From assembly GCA_031259345.1 (NCBI GenBank), contig JAIRLQ010000188.1, positions 1 to 7,775 on the forward strand: a DNA stretch of 7,775 nucleotides, given 5' to 3'. The position numbers and the translations under genes are program-made. The notes under the pieces are model-generated. The model was given only the letters and a program-made list of their open reading frames with translations. It was not told where the DNA came from and searched no databases. Below are positions 1 through 5,772 of the stretch, in pieces. The first letter of the stretch is position 1. Every line of letters begins with the position of its first letter. This stretch comes from Treponema sp. (GTDB lineage: Bacteria; Spirochaetota; Spirochaetia; Treponematales; Breznakiellaceae).

Positions 1-48
1 CATAGTAACTAAAGTTGAATCTAAGGCGGCAGTTCCAAAATCCGGTAT

Positions 49-65
49 TTTGAAACTGTCTCAAA
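49..65. promoter_or_regulatory. candidate operator palindrome upstream of the ArsR-type gene
   Basis: A 17-bp imperfect palindrome, TTTGAAACTGTCTCAAA, sits 2 bp before the probable ribosome-binding site of the ArsR-type gene. It equals its own reverse complement at all positions except two mirrored ones and the centre. ArsR-family repressors commonly bind such dyads over their own promoter, so autoregulation is a reasonable inference. I found no convincing -35/-10 pair in the 48 bases to its left. Confidence 0.35.
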
Positions 66-67
66 TT

Positions 68-73
68 AAGAGG
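68..73 (+). promoter_or_regulatory. ribosome-binding site choosing the TTG start at 81
   Basis: AAGAGG ends 7 nt before the TTG at 81. It is too close (1 nt) to an in-frame TTG at 75 and too far (22 nt) from the first ATG at 96. This spacing favours 81 as the start. Confidence 0.55.
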
Positions 74-80
74 TTTGTTT

Positions 81-377
81 TTGTACAAAGAGTATATGCG
101 TCTGTTTCGGGCCTTGGCAGACACGAACAGGCTTCACATTGTCAGCCTGCTTGCGTCCGGAGGCAGGACCAAAAAAGGCGCCGGAGAAATCGGCGCATCA
201 GAGATGCTAACAAGGTTTTCATTTTCCCAACCCACTCTGTCCCATCACATGAAGATTCTTTTTGAGGCAGGCCTGGTTTTGAGACACAGGGACGGAAAAA
301 ACATGCACTATACTTTGGATACCAATGGAATTGCAAAACTGAGCGGTTTTATAGAGTCGCTGCGCCGGGACGAATAA
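81..377 (+). CDS. ArsR-family winged-helix transcriptional repressor
   Basis: A 98-residue protein from the TTG at 81. It has the ArsR/SmtB layout: an N-terminal helix with the typical LFRALADTNRLHIV pattern (about residues 7-20), a recognition region FSFSQPTLSHHMKIL (about 47-61), then the beta-wing LVLRHRDGKNMHYTL (about 65-79). Proteins of this family are small dimeric DNA-binding repressors that leave DNA when they bind a metal or another signal. This one has no cysteine at all and so lacks the classical thiolate metal site (ELCVCDL); it may respond to another signal or act constitutively. It is the only plus-strand gene. Its last 29 bp overlap the 3' end of ricT on the other strand. Its target is unknown; the palindrome at 49-65 suggests self-regulation. 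The family call is secure, the ligand is not. Confidence 0.88.
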   Translation: MYKEYMRLFRALADTNRLHIVSLLASGGRTKKGAGEIGASEMLTRFSFSQPTLSHHMKILFEAGLVLRHRDGKNMHYTLDTNGIAKLSGFIESLRRDE

Positions 378-1314
378 TCCAGCGTCCTTCGGCTTTCTCA
401 AAAGCCGACGCGGGGAACTGAATGACCCGGCCATCTTCGGCGGAAAGCTTTAGCCGGCCCATAACCACATTGACTTCGGTAACTTTCCAGGTAGAGCCGT
501 CCCAGAAGAGTTTGCACCCTTCCTGGGGGATAAGCCGGCGCTGTTCGCCATAGAAAAGGTGTTCATAAGCCAGGCAGCAGAGCAGCCTGCCGCAGGGGCC
601 CGAAATCTTCATGGAGTTAAGGGAAAGGTTTTGATCTTTAGCCATTTTGATTGATACGGGCTTGAGTTTGTCCGAGACAGAATGGCAGCAATAGCCCCGT
701 CCGCAGACCCCAAGACCTCCGACAACCCTGGATTCATCCCGGACGCCTATCTGCCTGAGTTCTATACGAATTTTAAAAACGCTTACCAGATCTTTTACCA
801 ATTCGCGAAAATCCACGCGGTTTTCGGCGGTAAAGAAAAAAAATATTTTGGGCTCTTCCAAAAGGTAATGAACCGAAACCAGCTTCATGTCGAGCTTGCG
901 GGCTTCGATTTTTGTTTTGGCAATAGCAAAAGCTTCGGCTTCGTCTTGTTTATGAGCGTTGGCCTTTTCAAGGTCGTCCTGGGTGGCCACCCGCTCAATT
1001 TTGGCAATTTCGCCCATACAGGGACTACGCTTGGGAACCGTGCCTATAATTTGGGCAAGATCCCTGCCATAACGGGTGGGAACAAGCACCATCTGGCCGG
1101 GATTTACCGGCTCGCCCGTCCAGGCAGCCAGAAATGTCTCGTTTGAATAAAGAAGCCTTAGCCGGTATACAGGGACATCGGGGCTCAGCGACTCAAAGTT
1201 CTCGCCGATTATAACCGATGTCTCTTCCAGTTCTGAGGGATTATCTTCCAGGGCGGAAAAATCTTCTTCCAGCTCGTCATCATTTAAATCGTCAAAATTA
1301 TCAGTATCCGCCAT
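349..1314 (-). CDS. ricT: PSP1-domain protein, RicT/YaaT-like
   Basis: A 321-residue protein from the ATG at 1314; an in-frame ATG at 1320 abuts the AAAGG ribosome-binding site and is too close to it. Residues 1-46 are a very acidic tail. The rest is a PSP1 domain with the family's two Cys-rich motifs, GVCGRGYCC (202-210) and GPCGRLLCC (239-247). In Bacillus subtilis RicT works with RicA (YmcA/YlbF family partners) and RicF in a complex that carries [4Fe-4S] clusters and steers RNase Y mRNA processing. The cysteines here (204, 209, 210, 241, 246, 247) suggest similar cluster binding. No RicA or RicF gene is in this window. The gene is last in the envelope operon, overlapping the YaaR-family gene by 14 nt; its own 3' end overlaps the convergent ArsR-type gene. 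The family is clear; the RNA role in a spirochaete is inferred. Confidence 0.9.
   Translation of the reverse strand: MADTDNFDDLNDDELEEDFSALEDNPSELEETSVIIGENFESLSPDVPVYRLRLLYSNETFLAAWTGEPVNPGQMVLVPTRYGRDLAQIIGTVPKRSPCMGEIAKIERVATQDDLEKANAHKQDEAEAFAIAKTKIEARKLDMKLVSVHYLLEEPKIFFFFTAENRVDFRELVKDLVSVFKIRIELRQIGVRDESRVVGGLGVCGRGYCCHSVSDKLKPVSIKMAKDQNLSLNSMKISGPCGRLLCCLAYEHLFYGEQRRLIPQEGCKLFWDGSTWKVTEVNVVMGRLKLSAEDGRVIQFPASAFEKAEGRWIIRPGAATL
389..408. other. perfect 8-bp stem-loop without a T-tract
   Basis: TCGGCTTT and AAAGCCGA form an 8-bp stem around a CTCA tetraloop. It starts 11 nt after the ArsR-type stop codon and lies inside the ricT coding region, close to its 3' end. No run of T follows on either strand, so it is not a canonical intrinsic terminator. 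It may still protect the 3' end of the ArsR-type transcript, or be chance. Confidence 0.35.
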
Positions 1315-1864
1315 TGTCATCCTTTCGTAGCTGTATCTTACCTGAAATCGTTAAATCTACCAAGAGGCCGGAAATATCATCCAACCTGGATTTAAGATCC
1401 AACTCGCTTATCTGTTTTGTCAAAATTTCCGCCGCAAGGCTTTCCAGTTTTTGATCGATTACCTGGATCTGCACATGGATTTTGATTTTTGTGTTCCAGG
1501 GCTTATCGGTTTGAAAACGCTCTACTTCGTAGCAGTTTTTTGAGACATAGTACAACATATCCCGAACCGCTTCTTTGTATCGCAAAAGCTCATCCGGAAG
1601 GGGCCTGTTTTTCAGGTTATCCCCGGCGCTGCGGACAGCGTCAAGAAGCTCTTCCAGGGCTTCTTCCGAAGGGGGAATGTCCCTGACAGGACCAAGCCGG
1701 CCTGTTTCAAAAAGAGAATGTTCCAGAAACTTTGAAAAATCCCCGGTCTTAGTCCCCCGGGCAATGCTTTTTTCCCGGGCTTTTTTGGTCTCCGCCCTGG
1801 CCCCCCCCGCAAGGCGCGCGTTGATGAGAGCCGCGGGATTGCCGGTAAAATCGACCTTATCCAT
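1301..1864 (-). CDS. YaaR/DUF327 family protein
   Basis: A 187-residue, mostly helical protein. The ATG at 1864 is chosen because AAGGAG lies 6 nt before it; longer in-frame starts at 1879 and 1930 would lie further inside the bactofilin gene and lack that site. Recognisable YaaR features are FSKFLEHSLF (about 43-52), LRYKEAVRDMLYYV (about 94-107), and a C-terminal helix pattern IDQKLESLAAEILTKQ through ISGLLVDLTISG (about 136-175). The family's biochemical function is not established. In Bacillus subtilis yaaR lies two genes before yaaT (ricT), with holB between them; here the two are directly adjacent and overlap by 14 nt. The start overlaps the bactofilin stop by 8 nt (ATGGATAA), suggesting coupled translation. 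The family assignment is good; no specific role can be given. Confidence 0.85.
   Translation of the reverse strand: MDKVDFTGNPAALINARLAGGARAETKKAREKSIARGTKTGDFSKFLEHSLFETGRLGPVRDIPPSEEALEELLDAVRSAGDNLKNRPLPDELLRYKEAVRDMLYYVSKNCYEVERFQTDKPWNTKIKIHVQIQVIDQKLESLAAEILTKQISELDLKSRLDDISGLLVDLTISGKIQLRKDDNGGY
1321..1325 (-). promoter_or_regulatory. ribosome-binding site choosing the ricT start at 1314
   Basis: AAAGG on the minus strand lies 6 nt before the ATG at 1314, while the longer in-frame ATG at 1320 directly touches it. The shorter start is therefore preferred. The site lies downstream of nothing but the last codons' neighbourhood of the YaaR-family gene, consistent with coupled translation. 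Confidence 0.55.
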
Positions 1865-2306
1865 GAAGCGCTCCTTCATGATAGCCCCGGTTTTCTTTAA
1901 AACCAGCGGATTCTTTGAACCCCGCGGCATCCCGGTGTTCCGCGAGCGCTTTGTTCCAGGCTTCTTCTGTTTTACATACCCGCACTTTGCCGTGGATTAG
2001 GCAGCCTTCGTCGGCCTGGATACGCCGGGTGATAATATCACCCATAACAAGGCCTGTGCCCAGGATGATAAGGCGTTCCGAGGCAATTACATTCCCGCAG
2101 ACCACGCCGCCTACGGTAACAAAAGTACCCGAGACATTGCTTTTCATCCTGGCTTTTTCCCCAATAACCACCCGGCCTTTGGCTTTTACATCACCCAGGA
2201 CATTCCCGTCCAGGCGGGTAAAGCCCCCGGATTCAATATCCCCGGAAACACTTGTCCCAGGCCCTATAATAGTGTTGATTGAGTAGTCTTCGTTTTTCAA
2301 GGCCAT
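1857..2306 (-). CDS. bactofilin
   Basis: A 149-residue bactofilin (polymer-forming cytoskeletal protein, DUF583). Residues from about 12 to 112 show the short repeating beta-strand pattern of a right-handed beta-helix: IIGPGTSVSGDI, GGFTRLDGNVLGDV, GRVVIGEKARMKSNV, GTFVTVGGVVCGNV, ERLIILGTGLVMGDI, GCLIHGKVRV. Bactofilins self-assemble into filaments without nucleotide, often at the inner membrane, and help set cell shape by placing peptidoglycan enzymes. A leptospiral bactofilin is known to affect helical pitch. The tail (about 127-145) has three imperfect hexapeptides, AGFKES, AGFKEN and RGYHEG. The ATG follows AGGGAG by about 4 nt. The gene lies 18 nt after the M23 peptidase, the typical partner, and 8 nt of it overlap the next gene. 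The call is confident. Confidence 0.94.
   Translation of the reverse strand: MALKNEDYSINTIIGPGTSVSGDIESGGFTRLDGNVLGDVKAKGRVVIGEKARMKSNVSGTFVTVGGVVCGNVIASERLIILGTGLVMGDIITRRIQADEGCLIHGKVRVCKTEEAWNKALAEHRDAAGFKESAGFKENRGYHEGALHG
1871..1876 (-). promoter_or_regulatory. ribosome-binding site of the YaaR-family gene inside bactofilin
   Basis: AAGGAG on the minus strand, 6 nt before the ATG at 1864. It is formed by the Glu-Gly-Ala codons of the bactofilin C-terminal tail, so the two genes share sequence and translation of the second probably depends on the first. Confidence 0.65.
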
Positions 2307-2324
2307 GCCGCTCCCTTAGAGGCC

Positions 2325-3365
2325 TTAGCGGGGAGTTTTTGCAATACTGGAACGTATATTGAGGTATTTGTATGGATCAACCACATCAGAACCAATATGA
2401 ACTTCGTAATGAACATGGGGGCCGGTTGAAAGCCCTGTATTGCCAATATAACCGATAACTTCACCCTGCTGAACCCGCTGGCCGGTTTTTACCCGAAAAG
2501 CCGCCATGTGGCCGTAACGGGTATAAAAGCCATGTTTGTGCCTGATTATAATATTATTGCCAAAACCGGCCTCATCATAGTCTACCGCGACGACCTGGCC
2601 GTCGGCAGTGGCTACGATAGGATCGCCCTGGCGGTATGTAGAAAGATCGATGCCCTTATGTATGTAATACATGCCGGTAAAGGGATTTATGTTCTGACCA
2701 AAGCGCATGGAAATATGTCCCAAACCGCCTTTAATGGGCCAGATTGAAGGAATTTCCGTAAGCAGGGCGCTTTGGGAATCCAGGAGGTTGCCAATTTCGC
2801 GCACCGGCGTGGCGGCTGACGACAGGAATGTGGTAAGCCTGCGCAGATCTTCAACTTCCTGAAGCACCCCTTCCGGAGTCTCGTTTATGTTGAAGAAGGT
2901 TGATAAGTCGCCGGCGGAAGCGGTAGTGGCGTTTTCGGCGCCTTTGACATCCGCCCCCAGGGCCAGGAGGGTTTGCGAAAGGGCAGGCTCGAAACTCCGG
3001 GCCTCCCGCAGAAGCTGGGCTACTTCGTCCCGAAGCTGATCAAGACTGGCCTTGGTGTCTTTTAGGCGGGTGTCTTTATCCGCCAGGGAACCCCTGGTAT
3101 GGTTATAGGAAGCGCCGTACCAAAAAAAGGCCACTACAATGCCGCCCAGGATAAGGAAGAAACATAAAATAGATAAAACGGAAATATGAAGATTATAGAC
3201 CTTTTTTTCGGAATGAGGGACAAAAACAACTGTATAACGGCGGGTTATAGTTCTGCCTATGCCCAAAAAGAAAGCGCCTATACCGCCTGCAATGACCCGG
3301 GCGCCATTTTTGATTTTCTGGACAAGGTTGTTCTCGAACCGTTTATACTCATGGACTGAAGCCAC
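2325..3365 (-). CDS. membrane-anchored M23 (LytM) family peptidase
   Basis: A 346-residue protein from a GTG start, with AAGGAG 6 nt upstream. It has a cytoplasmic N-terminus of about 60 residues, one transmembrane helix (about 61-84), a charged coiled-coil-like stretch (about 92-125), a linker, and a C-terminal M23 domain (about 208-335). Metal and catalytic residues are visible: HKGID (H236, D240), YGHM (H286) and HVHYEVH (H317, H319), so it should be an active zinc endopeptidase that cuts peptidoglycan cross-links in the periplasm, not a degenerate LytM regulator. It is the first gene of the operon from the promoter at 3390-3419 and is followed by bactofilin; M23 and bactofilin are paired in other bacteria, where they control cell curvature or shape. 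A role in spirochaete helical shape is a plausible inference. The substrate bond cannot be told from sequence. Confidence 0.93.
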   Translation of the reverse strand: MASVHEYKRFENNLVQKIKNGARVIAGGIGAFFLGIGRTITRRYTVVFVPHSEKKVYNLHISVLSILCFFLILGGIVVAFFWYGASYNHTRGSLADKDTRLKDTKASLDQLRDEVAQLLREARSFEPALSQTLLALGADVKGAENATTASAGDLSTFFNINETPEGVLQEVEDLRRLTTFLSSAATPVREIGNLLDSQSALLTEIPSIWPIKGGLGHISMRFGQNINPFTGMYYIHKGIDLSTYRQGDPIVATADGQVVAVDYDEAGFGNNIIIRHKHGFYTRYGHMAAFRVKTGQRVQQGEVIGYIGNTGLSTGPHVHYEVHIGSDVVDPYKYLNIRSSIAKTPR

Positions 3366-3389
3366 GCGCGACTCCTTATAGCAACTTCC

Positions 3390-3419
3390 ACTATATCAGA
3401 CAATCCTAAAACCTGTCAA
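3390..3419 (-). promoter_or_regulatory. sigma70-type promoter of the M23-bactofilin-YaaR-RicT operon
   Basis: On the minus strand a consensus -35 box TTGACA (3419-3414) is followed after 18 bp by the -10 box TATAGT (3395-3390). The expected transcript start, near 3383, leaves a leader of about 18 nt before the GTG at 3365, which holds the AAGGAG ribosome-binding site. No operator or leader structure is evident. The downstream genes are tightly packed, so this probably serves all four. Confidence 0.75.
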
Positions 3420-3472
3420 ATGGTTATTAAGATTTCATATTATTATCGGCTGTTTTTTTATATTCCGGGCTT

Positions 3473-4441
3473 TTACTTCAATCTATAGTTCAACACTACA
3501 GCCGCCCGGTAAAAAAGCAAGTGTTGTTTGTTGTAAGAATCCTGTAATTTCAGATCTTGATAGAAAAAAAACCCCTTATTGGTAAGATCGGAGCTGCCGT
3601 TGTTCCTGAATGTGCGGAACTGAACCGCCAAAACGGCGCTCAGACGCGGGTTAATGGTAAAATTTAAGAGGCTTGTGAGCATCCAGCCAGGCAAATCCCC
3701 GCCCCAGTAACTTTGGCCGGGGGTATTGTACAGATTTTTCCGCATTTCCGCCATAAAAGCGACGGTATTCAACACCGGAGACAGGGGCATTTGGTAGCCT
3801 ACCACAAAAGTTGCGTTATAAACCCAGCCGTTTTGGTTTTCACCATAATCGTTTTCAAAGAACCATGAATCCCCGGTTCCGGCCCGGGTATAGGCGGAAT
3901 AACGGGCCTCGTGGTAGGTACGGAAAAGAACGTGGTTCCAGTCGCCCGGGAAAAGCGCCGCCAGGTCAAATTGAAAGGCGCCGCCCGCCCAGGCGCTCCA
4001 GATAAAGCCGTCGAAGGCGCTGCCGTCTACTTTGGACTTATGGACTTCCCGGGCGGGATCGTAATCCTCCCGCTCATTAAGCCCTATACCGTAAATATCT
4101 TCGCCAAACAGGTTGATATTCCAACCCGAACCCGTTTTGGCGCCGCCTATAAGCTGAAAAAAGGCAATGGGCGTCCAGGTCGCTTCCGCTATCCCGTTAA
4201 GGCTGATGGGGCTTAATTCGGCAGTCAAGACTGTTTTAAGGTTGTTCCCCGATGTCAGGGGACCCTGGCCCCGCAGAAAAGGAAACGTAAAGCTCTGGGC
4301 CAGCGTCGCTCTTGCTTCCGGGACTGACGAAACCTGAAGCCCAAGGTCGGTAGAAGCTGTAACGCCCTCTTCCTGGGCGGAAAGCCGCCAGGCGCAAAAC
4401 ACAAGCGGCATTATCATTAACAAGAACGCCCTGTTTTTCAT
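3473..4441 (-). CDS. putative outer-membrane beta-barrel protein, function unknown
   Basis: A 322-residue protein that I cannot assign to a named function. Residues 1-23 form a typical signal peptide ending in SAQ, so it is exported. The mature part has no hydrophobic helix but many alternating aromatic/hydrophobic stretches that fit membrane beta-strands, for example GWVYNATFVVGYQ, MLTSLLNFTIN, LSAVLAVQFRTF and the C-terminal LLFYRAAVVLNYRL. This suggests an outer-membrane barrel of roughly 12-16 strands, as is common among unnamed spirochaete proteins. A Cys at 16 is preceded by LVF, a poor lipobox, so a lipoprotein is less likely. The ATG follows AAGG by 7 nt. It starts only 9 nt after the gamma-subunit gene, so it is probably transcribed with the oxidoreductase, although a functional link is not obvious. 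A porin-like or surface role is a guess. Confidence 0.75.
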   Translation of the reverse strand: MKNRAFLLMIMPLVFCAWRLSAQEEGVTASTDLGLQVSSVPEARATLAQSFTFPFLRGQGPLTSGNNLKTVLTAELSPISLNGIAEATWTPIAFFQLIGGAKTGSGWNINLFGEDIYGIGLNEREDYDPAREVHKSKVDGSAFDGFIWSAWAGGAFQFDLAALFPGDWNHVLFRTYHEARYSAYTRAGTGDSWFFENDYGENQNGWVYNATFVVGYQMPLSPVLNTVAFMAEMRKNLYNTPGQSYWGGDLPGWMLTSLLNFTINPRLSAVLAVQFRTFRNNGSSDLTNKGFFFYQDLKLQDSYNKQHLLFYRAAVVLNYRLK

Positions 4442-4450
4442 GCTTTTGCC

Positions 4451-4984
4451 TTATACCGCCCGGAAACCTGCCTGTATAGCTTCTACATTCATGGGCACAA
4501 ACTTATGTTTATCCGGCGTGAAGAAATTTTTAAGGATGTTTTCGATTTCGCCAAGCCTGAGGGCCCCGGTAAGCTTAGCCATAGCCCCCAGGGCGACCAT
4601 ATTGGCAAAACGTATATTGCCGATTTTTTCCGCGATACCCGAAGCCTCGACAGTAACGGTTTTGATGTCCCCCCGCTTGGGCGCGTCTTTTACCAGGCTG
4701 GAATTGATCAACATAAGGCCCCCCTCTTTAAGGATACCCTCACAGAGGGGAAGGGAGTCGCCGTTCATTACCAGCGCCGAATCGGGCACGGTAACCAGGG
4801 GGCTTGCGATTTCCCCATCAGAAACAATAACCGAAGCCCTGGCGATGCCGCCGCGTTTTTCGGCGCCGTAAAACGGGAAGAAGGTAACGTTTTTGCCTTC
4901 TTTCATGGCGCAGTACACCCATATTTGCCCCAGAGAAATGATACCCTGCCCGCCAAAACCCGCAAAGAAACTCTTTTCTGTCAT
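4451..4984 (-). CDS. 2-oxoacid:ferredoxin oxidoreductase, gamma subunit
   Basis: A 177-residue subunit of the 2-oxoacid:acceptor oxidoreductase gamma family, close to the usual length of about 180. The N-terminal GFGGQGI (9-15) is the family hallmark, and the PFYGAEKRGGIARASVIVSD segment (about 37-57) matches the conserved gamma-domain loop. The gamma domain binds the CoA end of the reaction and helps hold the complex together. The start ATG overlaps the beta-subunit stop in an ATGA, with a GGGGG-containing Shine-Dalgarno-like stretch upstream. With ferredoxin, alpha and beta encoded ahead of it, it completes a four-subunit enzyme. The family is certain; whether the substrate is a branched-chain 2-oxoacid, 2-oxoglutarate or another 2-oxoacid is not decided by this subunit. 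Confidence 0.92.
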   Translation of the reverse strand: MTEKSFFAGFGGQGIISLGQIWVYCAMKEGKNVTFFPFYGAEKRGGIARASVIVSDGEIASPLVTVPDSALVMNGDSLPLCEGILKEGGLMLINSSLVKDAPKRGDIKTVTVEASGIAEKIGNIRFANMVALGAMAKLTGALRLGEIENILKNFFTPDKHKFVPMNVEAIQAGFRAV

Positions 4985-5772
4985 TTGGCGGCCCCCGGAG
5001 AGGAACCCCGGCCTTCGGCCCCGGCGGGAGTTCCCGCAAGGGTGTTTTTTATCTCTCCCAAGGGAAATACGGGGATCATGTTTTTTTCGAGCCAGTCAAC
5101 CGCGTCTATGGGGCTTTTGCTCCAGTTGGTGGGACACTGGGAAAGGATTTCTACCATAGTAAAACCTTTGCCTTCCATTTGGGCCTGGACGGCCTTTTTG
5201 ATGTAGTTTTTGGTTTTGCGGACATTGGCGGCGCTATTCACCGCGCCCCTGGCGATATAACGGGCGCCGTCAAGGGCCGCCAAAAGCTCCGCCACCCGAA
5301 TGGGATAACCCATGCCATCGGGATCGCGCCCGTAGGGGGCGGTGGATGCCTTTTGTCCCACAAGGGTGGTAGGGGCCATTTGACCGCCCGTCATGCCGTA
5401 AATGGCATTGTTTACAAAGATAGTGGTAAACTTTTCGGCCCTGTTTGCGGCGTGGATCATTTCGGCGGTGCCGATGGCGGCCATGTCGCCGTCACCCTGG
5501 TAACAGATGACCAGATGATCCGTCAGTATCCGTTTGACGCCGGTAGCTGCCGCCGGGGTACGGCCGTGGGCAGGCTGAACCGTGTCGGTATCGAAGTAAA
5601 GATCCGCCCAAATGGCGCAGCCTACCGGATTGGTGATGACCGTCTTTTCCCGCAAGCCCATTTCGTCGATTATTTCGCAGAGGATCCGGTGGATTACCCC
5701 GTGGCCGCAGCCACCGCAGTATTTGGTTTGTATTTTATGCAGACTTTTTGGATAACCATATAGTTGTTTCAT
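4981..5772 (-). CDS. 2-oxoacid:ferredoxin oxidoreductase, TPP-binding beta subunit
   Basis: A 263-residue beta subunit. Visible motifs are CGGCGHG (19-25), NPVGC (48-52), the TPP/Mg site GDGDMAAIG (93-101) with NNAIYGMTGGQ (121-131), and SQCP (211-214). Cysteines 19, 22, 52 and 213 are in the positions expected to bind the proximal [4Fe-4S] cluster that takes electrons from the TPP adduct. The first motif reads CGGC where many relatives have CPGC. The last 19 residues are a Gly/Ala/Pro-rich tail that looks dispensable. It works with the alpha subunit to decarboxylate a 2-oxoacid and form acyl-CoA, passing electrons to ferredoxin. The start is a 4-nt ATGA overlap with the alpha stop, with GGAG 7 nt upstream. 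The call is secure; the substrate is inferred from the VorB-type alpha partner. Confidence 0.94.
   Translation of the reverse strand: MKQLYGYPKSLHKIQTKYCGGCGHGVIHRILCEIIDEMGLREKTVITNPVGCAIWADLYFDTDTVQPAHGRTPAAATGVKRILTDHLVICYQGDGDMAAIGTAEMIHAANRAEKFTTIFVNNAIYGMTGGQMAPTTLVGQKASTAPYGRDPDGMGYPIRVAELLAALDGARYIARGAVNSAANVRKTKNYIKKAVQAQMEGKGFTMVEILSQCPTNWSKSPIDAVDWLEKNMIPVFPLGEIKNTLAGTPAGAEGRGSSPGAAK

Noticed and set aside
1865..1930. Longer start for the YaaR-family gene
   Set aside because: The extra 22 residues lie inside bactofilin, and the strong AAGGAG points to the ATG at 1864.
4394..4441. Lipoprotein signal in the putative outer-membrane protein
   Set aside because: The Cys at 16 follows LVF rather than a small residue, and a better signal peptidase I site (SAQ) follows at 21-23.
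4505..5206. Plus-strand 233-codon open frame
   Set aside because: It is antisense to the gamma and beta subunit genes, which have clear family motifs; it has no recognisable domain.
5179..5763. Plus-strand 194-codon open frame
   Set aside because: It is the antisense shadow of the beta subunit; Gly/Asp-rich translation reflects GC-rich codons on the other strand.
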